A DNA stretch of 64,000 bases from Chitinophagaceae bacterium (GCA_016713965.1 JADJOC010000009.1:1054001-1118000); one strand, 5' to 3'; positions 51,803 through 61,102 are shown, numbered from the stretch's first letter. Notes: generated by a model from the letters alone, not told the origin. Numbers and translations are program-made.

Positions 51803-52183
51803 TATTATAAATTTATCTCAAATATAGAGTAGTTTATAAAATAAACACAATTTATTTTCTTCAATCCACAAGCTAATAATTAAAAAAAATTAGCTCTAAC
51901 AACAAATTATATAACTGATAATCAACAAGTTAATATTAAAATAAGCCTCAATCTATCATTATGTTATACCTAAAAAACTTATTAACATTGCTTAAAATTT
52001 ATTTTTTTTTGTGGGGGCAATTTGTAATTTAGCAATAGAATTTAATGGGTTAGTAAGTACAAAGGGTCGACAGCAATGTCGGCTCTTTTACTTTTTAATA
52101 ATTACCAACAGCTTTATTTATTACATACCGAATAGGAATACTTTAAATTTTTACATTCCTACGCTTCTATTTACATTTACAAT
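51803..52183. other. Intergenic upstream of radA
   Basis: About 380 nt, AT-rich, divergent between the TonB receptor and radA. Contains the terminator-like hairpin at 52061-52097 and no coding region that I can support. Confidence 0.4.
52061..52097 (+). terminator. Terminator-like hairpin in the radA 5' region
   Basis: AAAGGGTCGACA pairs with TGTCGGCTCTTT over a GCAA loop, then a T-rich tail TTTTACTTTTT. It does not follow a gene on this strand. The segment ATGGGTTAGTAAGTAC before it resembles the leader of the recA terminator, TTGGGTTAGTAAATA. It may end a short transcript as in the 24961 case, or attenuate radA. Confidence 0.45.
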
Positions 52184-53557
52184 ATGAGTAAAACTAAGTC
52201 AGCATTTTTTTGCCAGGGTTGCGGTTATGAAAGTACAAAGTGGTTAGGCAAATGCCCGGGCTGTAATAGCTGGAATACATTTGTAGAAGAAGTAATTGTT
52301 AAAGGCAGTGATAAAAAAGAAAAAGATGAATGGGCAGAATACAAAGGAGATAGAAAACTAAAAACTATTTCCATCAACGAAGTAAGTAGTGCTGAAGAAA
52401 AAAGAATTTTCACCAAAGATGCCGAGCTGAACAGGGTGCTGGGTGGCGGAATTGTTTTAGGAAGTATTGTACTCGTTGCAGGTGAACCAGGCATCGGAAA
52501 ATCAACTTTATTTTTACAAAATGGTTTACAGCTTACTGAAATAACAACCCTGTATATCAGTGGTGAAGAAAGTGAACAGCAAATAAAAATGAGGGCGGAT
52601 AGGATTGGAAGTAAAAATGAAAATTTTTATTTACTTACCGAAACCAATACGCAAACAATTTTCCAGGAAATAAAAAAACTAAAACCACAATTGGTCATTG
52701 TGGATTCTATCCAAACCTTACAATCCCCTTTTGTAGAGAGCGGGTCGGGCAGCGTAAGCCAGATACGGGAATGTGCAGCAGAATTACAACGTTTTGCCAA
52801 GGAATCCAATACTCCTGTATTCTTAATTGGCCATATCACTAAAGACGGTAATATTGCCGGGCCTAAAATTTTAGAACATATGGTAGACACTGTTCTCCAG
52901 TTTGAAGGGGATCGCCATTATGCCTACAGGATACTGCGTACACTTAAGAACCGTTTTGGGTCAACTGCAGAATTAGGTATTTATGAAATGACAAGTGGGG
53001 GGATGAGAGCTGTAAGCAATCCATCAGAAATTTTAATTACACAAAAGGAAGAGCAATTAAGCGGAATAGCTATTGCCGCAACTATGGAAGGACAGCGGCC
53101 ACTTTTAATAGAAGGACAGGCTTTGGTAACACAAAGCATATACGGCACTCCTCAACGAACTGTTAGCGGATTTGACCTTCGGCGTTTACAATTATTATTA
53201 GCAGTTTTAGAAAAACGTGGCGGTTTTCATTTTGGTGTAAAAGATGTATTTATTAATATCGCCGGTGGCTTAAAAGTAGAAGATCCGTCTATTGACTTAG
53301 CCATAGTAACTGCATTACTAAGCAGCTACGAAGATGTGCCTGTAAACCAGCATTATTGCTTTGCAGGTGAAGTAGGCCTTAGTGGAGAAATAAGAGCTGT
53401 AAACAGGATTGAGCAGCGCATAGCCGAAGCAGAAAAACTAGGCTTCGAAAAAATAATCGTCAGTAAATACAATGCAAAATCTTTAGGTAAACTAAAATTT
53501 AATATTGATGTAATAGCCTTAGCTAAGGTAGAAGAGCTATACCAATACCTATTTTAA
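52184..53557 (+). CDS. radA: RadA/Sms DNA repair ATPase
   Basis: DnaB-like helicase for branch migration in recombination. 457 residues: N-terminal zinc finger CQGCG and CPGCNSW (residues 9-30), Walker A AGEPGIGKSTLF near 97, Walker B LVIVDSIQ, the KNRFG motif (LKNRFGSTAELGIYEM), and a C-terminal Lon-like domain GVKDVFINIAGGLKVEDPS. Full length. comF-like gene follows 21 nt later. Confidence 0.95.
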   Translation: MSKTKSAFFCQGCGYESTKWLGKCPGCNSWNTFVEEVIVKGSDKKEKDEWAEYKGDRKLKTISINEVSSAEEKRIFTKDAELNRVLGGGIVLGSIVLVAGEPGIGKSTLFLQNGLQLTEITTLYISGEESEQQIKMRADRIGSKNENFYLLTETNTQTIFQEIKKLKPQLVIVDSIQTLQSPFVESGSGSVSQIRECAAELQRFAKESNTPVFLIGHITKDGNIAGPKILEHMVDTVLQFEGDRHYAYRILRTLKNRFGSTAELGIYEMTSGGMRAVSNPSEILITQKEEQLSGIAIAATMEGQRPLLIEGQALVTQSIYGTPQRTVSGFDLRRLQLLLAVLEKRGGFHFGVKDVFINIAGGLKVEDPSIDLAIVTALLSSYEDVPVNQHYCFAGEVGLSGEIRAVNRIEQRIAEAEKLGFEKIIVSKYNAKSLGKLKFNIDVIALAKVEELYQYLF

Positions 53558-53578
53558 TTGCCTGCAAAAAACACCTCT

Positions 53579-54280
53579 ATGCAATTGCTTAAAAATATTT
53601 TATCAAATACCATTCATCTTTTTTATCCGCATGTATGCACAGGTTGTGGCAGCGATAGTATCAGCAATGAAAACCTGCTTTGCCTTACCTGCCTGTCTGA
53701 TTTACCACACACAGCATTTGCCCAACATGCAAATAACCCTGTAGAAAAAATATTTTGGGGGAGGATACATTTAAAAGCCGCCCATAGTGAATTTTATTTT
53801 TCCAAAAGCTCTTTAATTCAACACCTTATTCATGAATTGAAGTATAAAGGAAATAAAGACATAGGATTTTACTTAGGTGGGCTGATGGGCAACAGCTTGT
53901 TAAACAGCCACCGGTTTTTAGATATTGATGTGATAATACCTTTGCCTTTATTTGCAGATAAAGAATTTAAACGTGGTTATAACCAAGCTGCAATTGTCAG
54001 TCATGGAATATCAGCTTTAATGAACATTCCTGTTTTGCAAAATAACGTTACCCGGAAAAGGGCAACCGAAACACAAACAAAAAAACACCGGACAGAAAGA
54101 TGGGAAAATGTTGCGGAAAGTTTTATGGTAAAAGATCCTAATGCACTACAGGGAAAAAATATTTTATTAATATATGATGTTATAACCACCGGTGCCACAC
54201 TTGAAGCTTGTGCAAATATAATTTTATCTATAAAAGATGTACAATTAAGCATTGCTACCTTAGCACTTGCTGTCAAATAA
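53579..54280 (+). CDS. ComF family phosphoribosyltransferase-like protein
   Basis: About 233 residues from ATG at 53579. A zinc-finger-like HVCTGCGSDSISNENLLCLTCLSD at 15-40, VIIPLPLFADKEFKRGYNQA, and the PRPP loop VIIPLPL / IYDVITTGATLEACA. In competence systems ComFC helps take up DNA; without the other com genes here the role is unclear. Likely cotranscribed with radA. Confidence 0.85.
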   Translation: MQLLKNILSNTIHLFYPHVCTGCGSDSISNENLLCLTCLSDLPHTAFAQHANNPVEKIFWGRIHLKAAHSEFYFSKSSLIQHLIHELKYKGNKDIGFYLGGLMGNSLLNSHRFLDIDVIIPLPLFADKEFKRGYNQAAIVSHGISALMNIPVLQNNVTRKRATETQTKKHRTERWENVAESFMVKDPNALQGKNILLIYDVITTGATLEACANIILSIKDVQLSIATLALAVK

Positions 54281-54314
54281 TTTGTAGTTTGTATTGATAA
54301 GTTTACATTTGAAT

Positions 54315-54761
54315 ATGAAAAATATAGCACAGCTTTTGGCAATTGCCTTTTGCTTATTAATGATTTCCTGCAAAAAAGATACTTTTATTACCAGTACCAA
54401 TGCCACATTAACTGTTAGTGTAGATTCTTTGTATTTTGATACCGTTTTTGCCACCACAGGTTCTGTCACCCAATCATTTAAAATAAATAATACCAATAAT
54501 CAAAAAATAAAACTAAGTACAGTAAAATTATTGAAGGGGCTAGGCTCTTCTTTTAAAATGAATGTAAATGGCATATCCGCTACACAGGCAAATGATATAG
54601 ACATTGAAGCCAATGATAGTATTTATGTATTTGTAACTGTACAAATTGATCCCAATAACAACACTTTACCTTTTATAGTAACTGATAGTATCCAGGTCAG
54701 TTATAATGGCAATGACCGGTATATTCCTCTCCAGGCTTATGGACAAAATGCCATTTTTTAA
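54315..54761 (+). CDS. Beta-helix lipoprotein, N-terminal part (frameshifted)
   Basis: Starts MKNIAQLLAIAFCLLMISCK; the lipobox LMISC places the mature N-terminus at Cys of the outer membrane or periplasm. Beta-rich domain follows (VSVDSLYFDTVFATTGSVTQ, DSIYVFVTVQID). One lost C near 54753 breaks the frame; with it, QNAHFLKDEIINGNVNWSNE leads into 54803-55711. Confidence 0.65.
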   Translation: MKNIAQLLAIAFCLLMISCKKDTFITSTNATLTVSVDSLYFDTVFATTGSVTQSFKINNTNNQKIKLSTVKLLKGLGSSFKMNVNGISATQANDIDIEANDSIYVFVTVQIDPNNNTLPFIVTDSIQVSYNGNDRYIPLQAYGQNAIF

Positions 54762-54802
54762 AAGATGAAATAATTAATGGCAATGTAAACTGGAGCAACG
54801 AG

Positions 54803-55711
54803 TTGCCTTATGTGATTTTAGGAAGCTTAAGAATCAATACTGATGTTATGCTTACAATATCAAAAGGCTGTAAAGTTTTTGTGCATGCAGATGCCCCTGT
54901 TATCGTAGATGGTTCTTTGATTGCAAACGGAACAAAAGATAATCCTGTACTTTTTACCGGCGACAGGCTGGATGCAGATTATAAAGATCTGCCGGCAAGC
55001 TGGCCGGGTATATATTTCAGGGGCGATAGCAAAAACAACATTTTAAACTATGCAATTATAAAAAATGCTACCGAGGCAATAGTAGCAGAACAACCTTCTG
55101 TAAATGCCAATCCGAAAGTTGTACTTCACCAGTGCATTATCGATAATGCTTTAAAAACTGGCATTTTATGTATCAATAGCAGCCTAAAGTCAGACAACTG
55201 CCTTATCAGCAATTGCGGATCTAATATATCTGTTGCACACGGTGGCAATTATGAATTTATACATTCCACTGTGGCCAGTGTTTCTAATAATTTTATCACT
55301 CATAAAAACCCGGTGTTGTCAATAAGTAATTTTGCTACACAAAATGGAAATACAGTAACTGCTGATTTAGATGTTACAATCCGTAATTGCATCTTTTGGG
55401 GAGACGCCGGATTTATAGAAGATGAAATTGTTGTCAATAAACAAGGTACTACATCTTTTAATATTATTATAGAAAACTCCCTTTACAAGGCTACAAATGA
55501 TCCTGCAAATACTGTTCTCTCCAATATAATAAAAAACCAGTACCCGTTATTTGATAGTATAAATGTTAACAAAGGAATTTATAATTTCAGGATAAACAAT
55601 CCTGCGGCACCAGGCATTGACCAGGGTGTGGTTACGCCCTTTCTAAAAGATTTGGATAATAATAATCGCAATATAGGATTGCCAGATTTAGGATGCTATG
55701 AAAAGCAATAA
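54803..55711 (+). CDS. Beta-helix lipoprotein, C-terminal part (right-handed parallel beta-helix)
   Basis: Repeats with alternating strands: SWPGIYFRGDSKNNILNYAI, NAIKNATEAIVAEQ, CIIDNALKTGILCINSSLKS, CTISNCGSNISVAH-like, matching parallel beta-helix or choice-of-anchor proteins. Same gene as 54315-54761, about 465 residues. It may bind or modify polysaccharide; no catalytic motif was recognised. Confidence 0.65.
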   Translation: MPYVILGSLRINTDVMLTISKGCKVFVHADAPVIVDGSLIANGTKDNPVLFTGDRLDADYKDLPASWPGIYFRGDSKNNILNYAIIKNATEAIVAEQPSVNANPKVVLHQCIIDNALKTGILCINSSLKSDNCLISNCGSNISVAHGGNYEFIHSTVASVSNNFITHKNPVLSISNFATQNGNTVTADLDVTIRNCIFWGDAGFIEDEIVVNKQGTTSFNIIIENSLYKATNDPANTVLSNIIKNQYPLFDSINVNKGIYNFRINNPAAPGIDQGVVTPFLKDLDNNNRNIGLPDLGCYEKQ

Positions 55712-55739
55712 AAATTTTTCTGAAATAACATATAATCAT

Positions 55740-56297
55740 ATGATTAAACTATTAACAATAACTACTTTATTATTTTCGTGTATCATAAAAAATAAAAATA
55801 ACATGCAACCCTCTACAACTACTACAACCGATACTTCTATTTATGATTTTAAAGTACCAGCACTCGATGGCAGCACTATAGATTTTGCTTCCTTTAAAGG
55901 CAAAAAAATATTAATAGTAAACACTGCTTCCCAGTGTGGATATACCAATCAATACAAAACCTTGGAAGAATTATACAAAGCACACCAAGACAAACTGGTT
56001 ATTGTCGGGTTTCCTACCAATGATTTTGGCGGCCAGGAACCAGGTACCAATACAGAAATACAGGATTTTTGCCAAAAAAATTATGGGGTAACTTTTCCCA
56101 TGGCAGCAAAAATTTCAGTAAAAGAAAACATAGCACCTATTTATAAATGGCTGACCACAAAAAAATTAAATGGTACAATGGACGCTGATATTTCCTGGAA
56201 TTTTAATAAATTCCTGTTAGATGAAAACGGAAAAATAATTGCAAAGTTTGATGCTGGCACCACACCTTTAAGTGAAGAAATCATCAGCAAATTGTAA
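55740..56297 (+). CDS. Glutathione peroxidase family protein, exported or lipoprotein
   Basis: About 185 residues from ATG 55740. N-terminus MIKLLTITTLLFSCI suggests lipoprotein export (Cys 14). Peroxidatic Cys in NTASQCGYTNQYKTLEELY, Gln in FPTNDFGGQEPG, and Trp/Asn in ISWNFNKFLLDENGKI are conserved. As a Cys (not Sec) enzyme it is probably thioredoxin-dependent. The codon frame begins 42 nt earlier by overlap with the beta-helix gene, but the Met at 55740 fits the family. Confidence 0.88.
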   Translation: MIKLLTITTLLFSCIIKNKNNMQPSTTTTTDTSIYDFKVPALDGSTIDFASFKGKKILIVNTASQCGYTNQYKTLEELYKAHQDKLVIVGFPTNDFGGQEPGTNTEIQDFCQKNYGVTFPMAAKISVKENIAPIYKWLTTKKLNGTMDADISWNFNKFLLDENGKIIAKFDAGTTPLSEEIISKL

Positions 56298-56460
56298 AAT
56301 AAATTAAAAGACAAATTACTATTAACATATTTTTATGTACAAAGTTTCTTCACTAAAAATAACCTTGGCATGAATTTAGACTCTTTACGAAACACAATAA
56401 TTAAACTTTAATAAATATTAAAAAATAAAACAACTAATACTAGCCCTAAGTGTAACTGCC

Positions 56461-57066
56461 TTGATTATTACTTCATGCGCTCCTAGGGTTTACAAAGCAA
56501 ATGATTTTGACAGCAAAACAGCTTCACATAAAACTGTGGCCATTTTACCAGCCGAAGTAGATATTACTTTAAGGCCAAATGAAATGAAAAAAATAACTAC
56601 CGAACAGTTAAGGAAAAGTGAAGAAAAAACCGGGCTTGGGATACAAGATAAAATGTATGCCTGGTTTTTAAGAAGAAGCGGGAAATATAAATACACAGTC
56701 TCTTTCCAGGATATAAGCAAAACCAATGCTTTATTGCTGCAAAATAATATCAAATACAGTGACATAAGATCAAAAACAAAAGAAGAGCTGGCTAGGTTAT
56801 TAGGAGTAGATGCCGTAATTTCTACCCGGGCTATAATGAAAAAACCCATGAGCGACGGAGCCGCAGTAGCATTAAATGTTTTATTTGGCACAGTAGGCAC
56901 CACAAATGATGTACAAACTTCCATTACCATTAATGATGCAGCAAAAGGCGACCTGATGTGGAAATATGATTACCAGGCTTCGGGTTCTGTAGGAAGCAAC
57001 ACAGACAATTTAGTAAATGGGTTAATGCGCAATGCACCAAGAAGATTCCCTTATAACGATAAATAA
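56461..57066 (+). CDS. Hypothetical lipoprotein with GNA1162-like region
   Basis: Upstream in-frame text KQLILALSVTALIITSCAPR reads as a lipoprotein signal, yet there is no ATG, GTG or TTG before it; the predicted TTG at 56461 falls inside the signal. The start is probably hidden by a base error (ATTAAAAAATAAAAC region at 56420-56432). Mature part: HKTVAILPAEVDITLRPNEM, MYAWFLRRSGKYKYTVSFQD, LARLLGVDAVISTRAIM, DVQTSITINDAAKGDLMWKY. Such small lipoproteins bind or transport lipids in envelope assembly; exact role unknown. Confidence 0.6.
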   Translation: MIITSCAPRVYKANDFDSKTASHKTVAILPAEVDITLRPNEMKKITTEQLRKSEEKTGLGIQDKMYAWFLRRSGKYKYTVSFQDISKTNALLLQNNIKYSDIRSKTKEELARLLGVDAVISTRAIMKKPMSDGAAVALNVLFGTVGTTNDVQTSITINDAAKGDLMWKYDYQASGSVGSNTDNLVNGLMRNAPRRFPYNDK

Positions 57067-57176
57067 AAAATAGGCTGGATTAAAACTCAAGTTAACTATT
57101 CATTAAACTTCATTGAAATTAACAGCAGAGAACTACTGTTGAAGCTACAGTAGTACAACAGTTGAGTAAAGCTGTA

Positions 57177-57217
57177 AGGCAGGAACGGGCAGTAATCGTT
57201 CCTGTCTTGATTTTTTT
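57177..57217 (+). terminator. Strong terminator
   Basis: AAGGCAGGAACG / CGTTCCTGTCTT, a 12-bp stem with one wobble, then TTTTTTT at 57211-57217. It follows the lipoprotein gene by 110 nt. An inverted CTACTGT / ACAGTAG hairpin occurs just upstream (57133-57153). Confidence 0.75.
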
Positions 57218-57273
57218 GCTACTTTTTGTATCAAGACAAAAAGTAGAGTAATATACCAATTATATTTGCAGTA

Positions 57274-58164
57274 ATGCAATTTAAAAATATCATAGGCCAG
57301 CAACATATTAAAGAGCAGTTGGTGCAAATGGTACAGCATAACAGGCTAAGCCATGCTTTATTATTTTTAGGAAAAGAAGGTAGTGGCGCCCTGCCGCTTG
57401 CCATGGCATTTGCTAATTATATCTGCCTTCAAACCCAATCAAAAAAAACAGCTGCACAGGAAAGTCTTTTTGGAGAAGAGGAAAATGTACCAGCAACAGA
57501 AATTTTACCAACAACCTTAGAAACAATAGACGAATGGATGCAAAACAACCCTTCCTTTTCAAAAGTAAAAGAAATGGTTCATCCTGATATTCACTTTTCT
57601 TATCCCGTTATTAGTAAAAAAACCGGCGATAAACCTATTAGCACTGATTTTATTAAAGAATGGAGAGAATTCATTACCCTTCACCCATACGGAAATGTAT
57701 TTGACTGGCTGCAATTTATCAATGCAGAAAATAAGCAAGGCAATATTACCGCACATGAATGCACAGATATTTTAAAAAAACTTAATCTTAAAAGTTTTGA
57801 AAGTGAATATAAAATCTTACTGATGTGGATGCCCGAATCATTAGGGAAAGAAGGCAACAAATTGCTAAAATTAATAGAAGAGCCGCCGCCTAATACCTTA
57901 TTTTTACTGGTTGCAGAAAATGAAGACCTTATATTACCCACTATCCTTTCCCGTACGCAGCTTGTAAAAATTAATGCACTAAACACAGAAGAGATTACAA
58001 CCGCTTTACAGGAAAAGGCTGGTGTACAGCCAGCAAAAGCCAGCCAGGTAGCTGCTTTGTGCGAAGGCAATTACAGGGAAGCCTTATTGTTACTGCAACA
58101 TGCCGAAGACGACTGGCAAAGCCTGCTCAGGGAATGGCTGAACAGCATAGCAAAAAAAATATAA
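57274..58164 (+). CDS. holB: DNA polymerase III delta-prime subunit, main part (frameshifted)
   Basis: Clamp-loader subunit that loads the beta clamp. 297 residues of MQFKNIIGQQHIKEQLVQM, HNRLSHALLFLGKEGSGALPL (P-loop-like with SG instead of GKT, as delta-prime lacks ATPase), EPPPNTLFLLVAENEDLILPTILSRTQ (sensor/SRC region), QVAALCEGNYREALLLLQ. A missing A in the A8 run near 58152-58159 ends the frame at NSIAKKI. Essential gene, so a sequence error is likely. Confidence 0.9.
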   Translation: MQFKNIIGQQHIKEQLVQMVQHNRLSHALLFLGKEGSGALPLAMAFANYICLQTQSKKTAAQESLFGEEENVPATEILPTTLETIDEWMQNNPSFSKVKEMVHPDIHFSYPVISKKTGDKPISTDFIKEWREFITLHPYGNVFDWLQFINAENKQGNITAHECTDILKKLNLKSFESEYKILLMWMPESLGKEGNKLLKLIEEPPPNTLFLLVAENEDLILPTILSRTQLVKINALNTEEITTALQEKAGVQPAKASQVAALCEGNYREALLLLQHAEDDWQSLLREWLNSIAKKI

Positions 58165-58496
58165 CCGCACAAATAAAATGGGTAGAAGAAGCCAGTAAAA
58201 TGGGTCGTGAAAAACAAAAACAATTCTTAAAATATTTTATCCACCTGCTGGAGCTATCGGTAAAAATAAATGCCATGCAGGGAACTGCATCTGTAAATGC
58301 TACCGATACGGAAATAGATTTTGCCATACGCCTCAATAAACTTTGCCGGCCCGGCCAGTATAAAGCTATTGTTACCGAACTGGATAATGCCAGTTATTAT
58401 ATAGAACGTAATGCCAATGCCAAAATGCTTTTTCATGCCCTTACTATCAAGCTATCCTATATAATTAACAACAATTCACTAATTTTGCTACATTGA
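58156..58496 (+). CDS. holB: DNA polymerase III delta-prime subunit, C-terminal part
   Basis: Corrected continuation NITAQIKWVEEASKMGREKQ, KQFLKYFIHLLELSVKINAM to KLSYIINNNSLILLH. The frame is a helical C-terminal collar domain by position. Same gene as 57274-58164; stop at 58494-58496. Confidence 0.75.
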
Positions 58497-58574
58497 GGAT
58501 ATTGATTTGTGGTTTTAGGTTTTTGTAGTTATGAGTTTTTTATTTATGAGACAAGCTTTTTCCGCTATATTCGA

Positions 58575-58660
58575 CATCGTTGTGAACTTGTTCTGTTATT
58601 ATTTCTTTTTGGGGAAAAGAAATAATAATCGATCTTGTACCGCATATTATTGGGCAGCTT
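58575..58660 (-). repeat. Dispersed repeat DR1, inverted copy
   Basis: Read on the minus strand: ATATGCGGTACAAG, hairpin TTATTATTTCTTT...AAAGAAATAATAA, then CAGAACAAGTTCACAACGAT. The 25 nt before CGATG are identical to the copy at 34067-34206; the hairpin sequence differs but keeps its shape, as if under structural rather than sequence constraint. Confidence 0.75.
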
Positions 58661-58822
58661 TACCTGAAAATATGAATATGTTGCAAGGTGTGCACCACGC
58701 TAGCTATGCAATATAATATACGTAGTACAAGGGTGTTAGCTAAAGCTTAACAGCAATTTTTTACCGCCACATAGATATCTTCTCAATAGCTATTCATTTT
58801 TAATTCTTAATTCTTAATTAAT

Positions 58823-59689
58823 ATGGGATGTGGAACTTGTGTAACAAGCAGCGGGGCCCCGGGTGGTTGCCAAAGCCATGGAAGCTGCAGCAGCGGTGGG
58901 TGTAACCGTATGAACGTACATGACTGGCTGGCTAATTTACCTTTTAGCGACCCCGAAAGCAGTTGTCGTATAGTGGAAATCAGCTTTAACAATGGCAGCC
59001 GGAAAGATTTTTTTAAAAACACCACACTGCACTATTTTGAAAAAGGTGAAATGGTAGCCGTAGAAGGTGTTAACGGCTTTGATATAGGCAGCGTAAACCT
59101 TACCGGTGAGTTGGTAAGGCTTCAGCTAAAAAAACGTGGTGTAGATGAGAAAAGCATTGAGATAAAAAAAATATTACGCTACGCCACTGAATACGATCTT
59201 GCCAGGCTGAAAGAAACCAAGGCCAGGGAAGCAGAAGTGCTGATACGCAGCAGGGCCATGGCACGCCAGTTAAAGCTTGAACTTAAGATGGCCGAAGTAG
59301 AAATACAGGCAGATGGCAAAAAAGCTACTTTTTTTTATATAGCCGATGACCGGGTGGATTTTAGGGAGTTGATAAAACTATACGCCGGAGAATTTAAGCT
59401 AAAGGTAGAAATGCGCCAGATTGGTGCCCGGCAGGAAGCTGGGAAAGTAGGTGGCATCGGCAGCTGCGGCAGGGAATTATGCTGTAGTACCTGGCTTACC
59501 GACTTTAAAAGTGTAAATACCAATGCTGCCCGTTATCAGAATTTAAGTATAAATCAAACAAAGCTTAGCGGGCAATGTGGCAGGCTCAAATGCTGCCTTA
59601 ATTATGAATTGGATACATATTTGGATGCTTTACAGCACTTTCCCGATGATTGCGATATGATTGAGCTGGCCAGGAGCAGGGCTTTTTAG
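58823..59689 (+). CDS. PSP1 domain protein (RicT/YaaT-like), main part (frameshifted)
   Basis: Cys-rich N-terminus (GCGTCVTSSG, GGCQSHGSCSSGGC), then PSP1: RQIGARQEAGKVGGIGSCGR, ELCCSTWLTDFKSV and QCGRLKCCLNYELDTY, the C-x-C clusters that bind a [4Fe-4S] cluster in B. subtilis RicT. A lost T in a run near 59685 ends the frame at ARSRAF. Confidence 0.85.
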   Translation: MGCGTCVTSSGAPGGCQSHGSCSSGGCNRMNVHDWLANLPFSDPESSCRIVEISFNNGSRKDFFKNTTLHYFEKGEMVAVEGVNGFDIGSVNLTGELVRLQLKKRGVDEKSIEIKKILRYATEYDLARLKETKAREAEVLIRSRAMARQLKLELKMAEVEIQADGKKATFFYIADDRVDFRELIKLYAGEFKLKVEMRQIGARQEAGKVGGIGSCGRELCCSTWLTDFKSVNTNAARYQNLSINQTKLSGQCGRLKCCLNYELDTYLDALQHFPDDCDMIELARSRAF

Positions 59690-60116
59690 TAAAAAAGATA
59701 TTTTCAGGAACTTAATGTGGTATACCATGCCTGATAGTAACAAGCAATACCCGCTTACCATTGAAAGTGTATTAAAAATAAAAGCACAAAATAAACAAGG
59801 CATCCGGCCGGAAGAATTGGAAACAGCAGAAGTAACCAGCAATAAACCAAAAGAAATAGAACCGGAATATGTGGATGTAGTGGGCCAGATAAGCCTAAAA
59901 AGCCTTGAAAAGAATAGCCGTAAACGCAGGGATAAGGAAAGAAACCAACAGCAAAACAGGAACAATCCGCCAGACAGGAGAAATAACCCTCAAAATGCAA
60001 CAGGACAGCAGCAAAATAACCCTAACAGGAACCAGCAACGCCCTAACAACAACAGGCAAAATAATAACAGGCCGAGGCCCGGCCAACCAAGGCCCCCGCA
60101 AAAACCAAAGGAATAA
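59661..60116 (+). CDS. PSP1 protein C-terminal part with N/Q/R/P-rich tail
   Basis: Restored by one T, the text reads FLVKKDIFRNLMWYTMPDSN, QYPLTIESVLKIKAQNKQGI, then a low-complexity tail (NPQNATGQQQNNPNRNQ, RPRPGQPRPPQKPKE). The tail is basic and disordered, fitting an RNA-related role. Apparent Met at 59661 belongs to another frame upstream. Same gene as 58823. Confidence 0.7.
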   Translation: MSWPGAGLFSKKDIFRNLMWYTMPDSNKQYPLTIESVLKIKAQNKQGIRPEELETAEVTSNKPKEIEPEYVDVVGQISLKSLEKNSRKRRDKERNQQQNRNNPPDRRNNPQNATGQQQNNPNRNQQRPNNNRQNNNRPRPGQPRPPQKPKE

Positions 60117-60121
60117 ATTGA

Positions 60122-60197
60122 TGACACGAATTTGGTTACACGAATTAAATACAAGTTTGTTTAAAAAATTCGTGTAATTCAATTTAATTCGTGCAAT
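60122..60197. repeat. ACACGAATT-type inverted repeat
   Basis: ACACGAATT occurs at 60124 and 60138; AATTCGTGT follows at 60168-60176 and AATTCGTGC at 60187. A 9-bp hairpin ACACGAATT / AATTCGTGT is possible. Such words are dispersed in Bacteroidota genomes. Lies between the PSP1 gene and gldA. Confidence 0.5.
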
Positions 60198-60205
60198 AAA
60201 AAATA

Positions 60206-61102
60206 ATGTCAATACAAATAACCAACCTGGTAAAAAAATTTGGTGCCCAATACGCCGTAAATGATATATCTTTTACTATTAATAAAGGCGAAATAGTAGG
60301 CTTTTTAGGCCCTAATGGTGCAGGCAAAAGCACCACCATGAAAATTATTACAGGCTATATTGCTGCTGATAAAGGCTTGGCCACAGTTTGCGGCAAAGAA
60401 GTAACTCCCCAATCTTTAGCTACCAAATCTAAAATCGGGTATTTACCCGAAGCTAATCCTTTATACCACGATATGTATGTAAGGGAATACCTGGAATTTG
60501 TAGCCAATATTCACCATTTACCTGGTAGGCAGCAGGCAATAAGCCATATTATTGAAACTACAGGACTTATTATTGAAGCCAATAAAAAAATAGGACAACT
60601 CAGCAAAGGGTATAAACAACGGGTAGGTTTAGCCGCAGCCCTTATTCATAATCCTGAAGTGCTGATTTTGGATGAACCTACATCCGGGCTGGACCCTAAC
60701 CAAATTATAGAAATAAGAGAATTAATAAAGAAGCTGGGTGCTGATAAAACCGTATTATTTTCTTCTCATATTTTGCAGGAAGTGCAGGCCATTTGCGACA
60801 GGGTAATAATTATTAACAAAGGAAATATTGTGGCAGACAATACGATTAACAACTTAATTAAAAATACCCATTCCAACCACCTGACCTTAACCATAAAAGA
60901 AGTGGTGAAGGCCGGTGTTTTTGAAGGCATTCAAAATATTAAGCAGATTAATGGAAATACGTGGCTGTTTAAAACAGATGATGTGGACAATTTGAAAAGA
61001 AGGCTGATGGAAATTGCATTGGATAAAAATTTAAATATTATTTCTTGGGAAAGTGAATCTAATAATAATTTGGAAGATATTTTCAGGACATTGACTACTT
61101 AA
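60206..61102 (+). CDS. gldA: Gliding-motility ABC ATPase GldA
   Basis: 298 residues. Walker A GFLGPNGAGKSTTMKII, then SKIGYLPEANPLYHDMYVRE (characteristic of GldA), signature LSKGYKQRVGLAAALI, Walker B VLILDEPTSGLDPNQ. In Flavobacterium johnsoniae GldA, GldF and GldG form a transporter needed for gliding. gldF and gldG are not adjacent here, so gliding cannot be concluded. Confidence 0.82.
   Translation: MSIQITNLVKKFGAQYAVNDISFTINKGEIVGFLGPNGAGKSTTMKIITGYIAADKGLATVCGKEVTPQSLATKSKIGYLPEANPLYHDMYVREYLEFVANIHHLPGRQQAISHIIETTGLIIEANKKIGQLSKGYKQRVGLAAALIHNPEVLILDEPTSGLDPNQIIEIRELIKKLGADKTVLFSSHILQEVQAICDRVIIINKGNIVADNTINNLIKNTHSNHLTLTIKEVVKAGVFEGIQNIKQINGNTWLFKTDDVDNLKRRLMEIALDKNLNIISWESESNNNLEDIFRTLTT

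Noticed and set aside
57131..57176. CTACTGT / ACAGTAG hairpin before the terminator at 57177, possible riboswitch or attenuator
   Set aside because: No aptamer-like conserved core and no coding region that it could control besides holB, which starts after the strong terminator.
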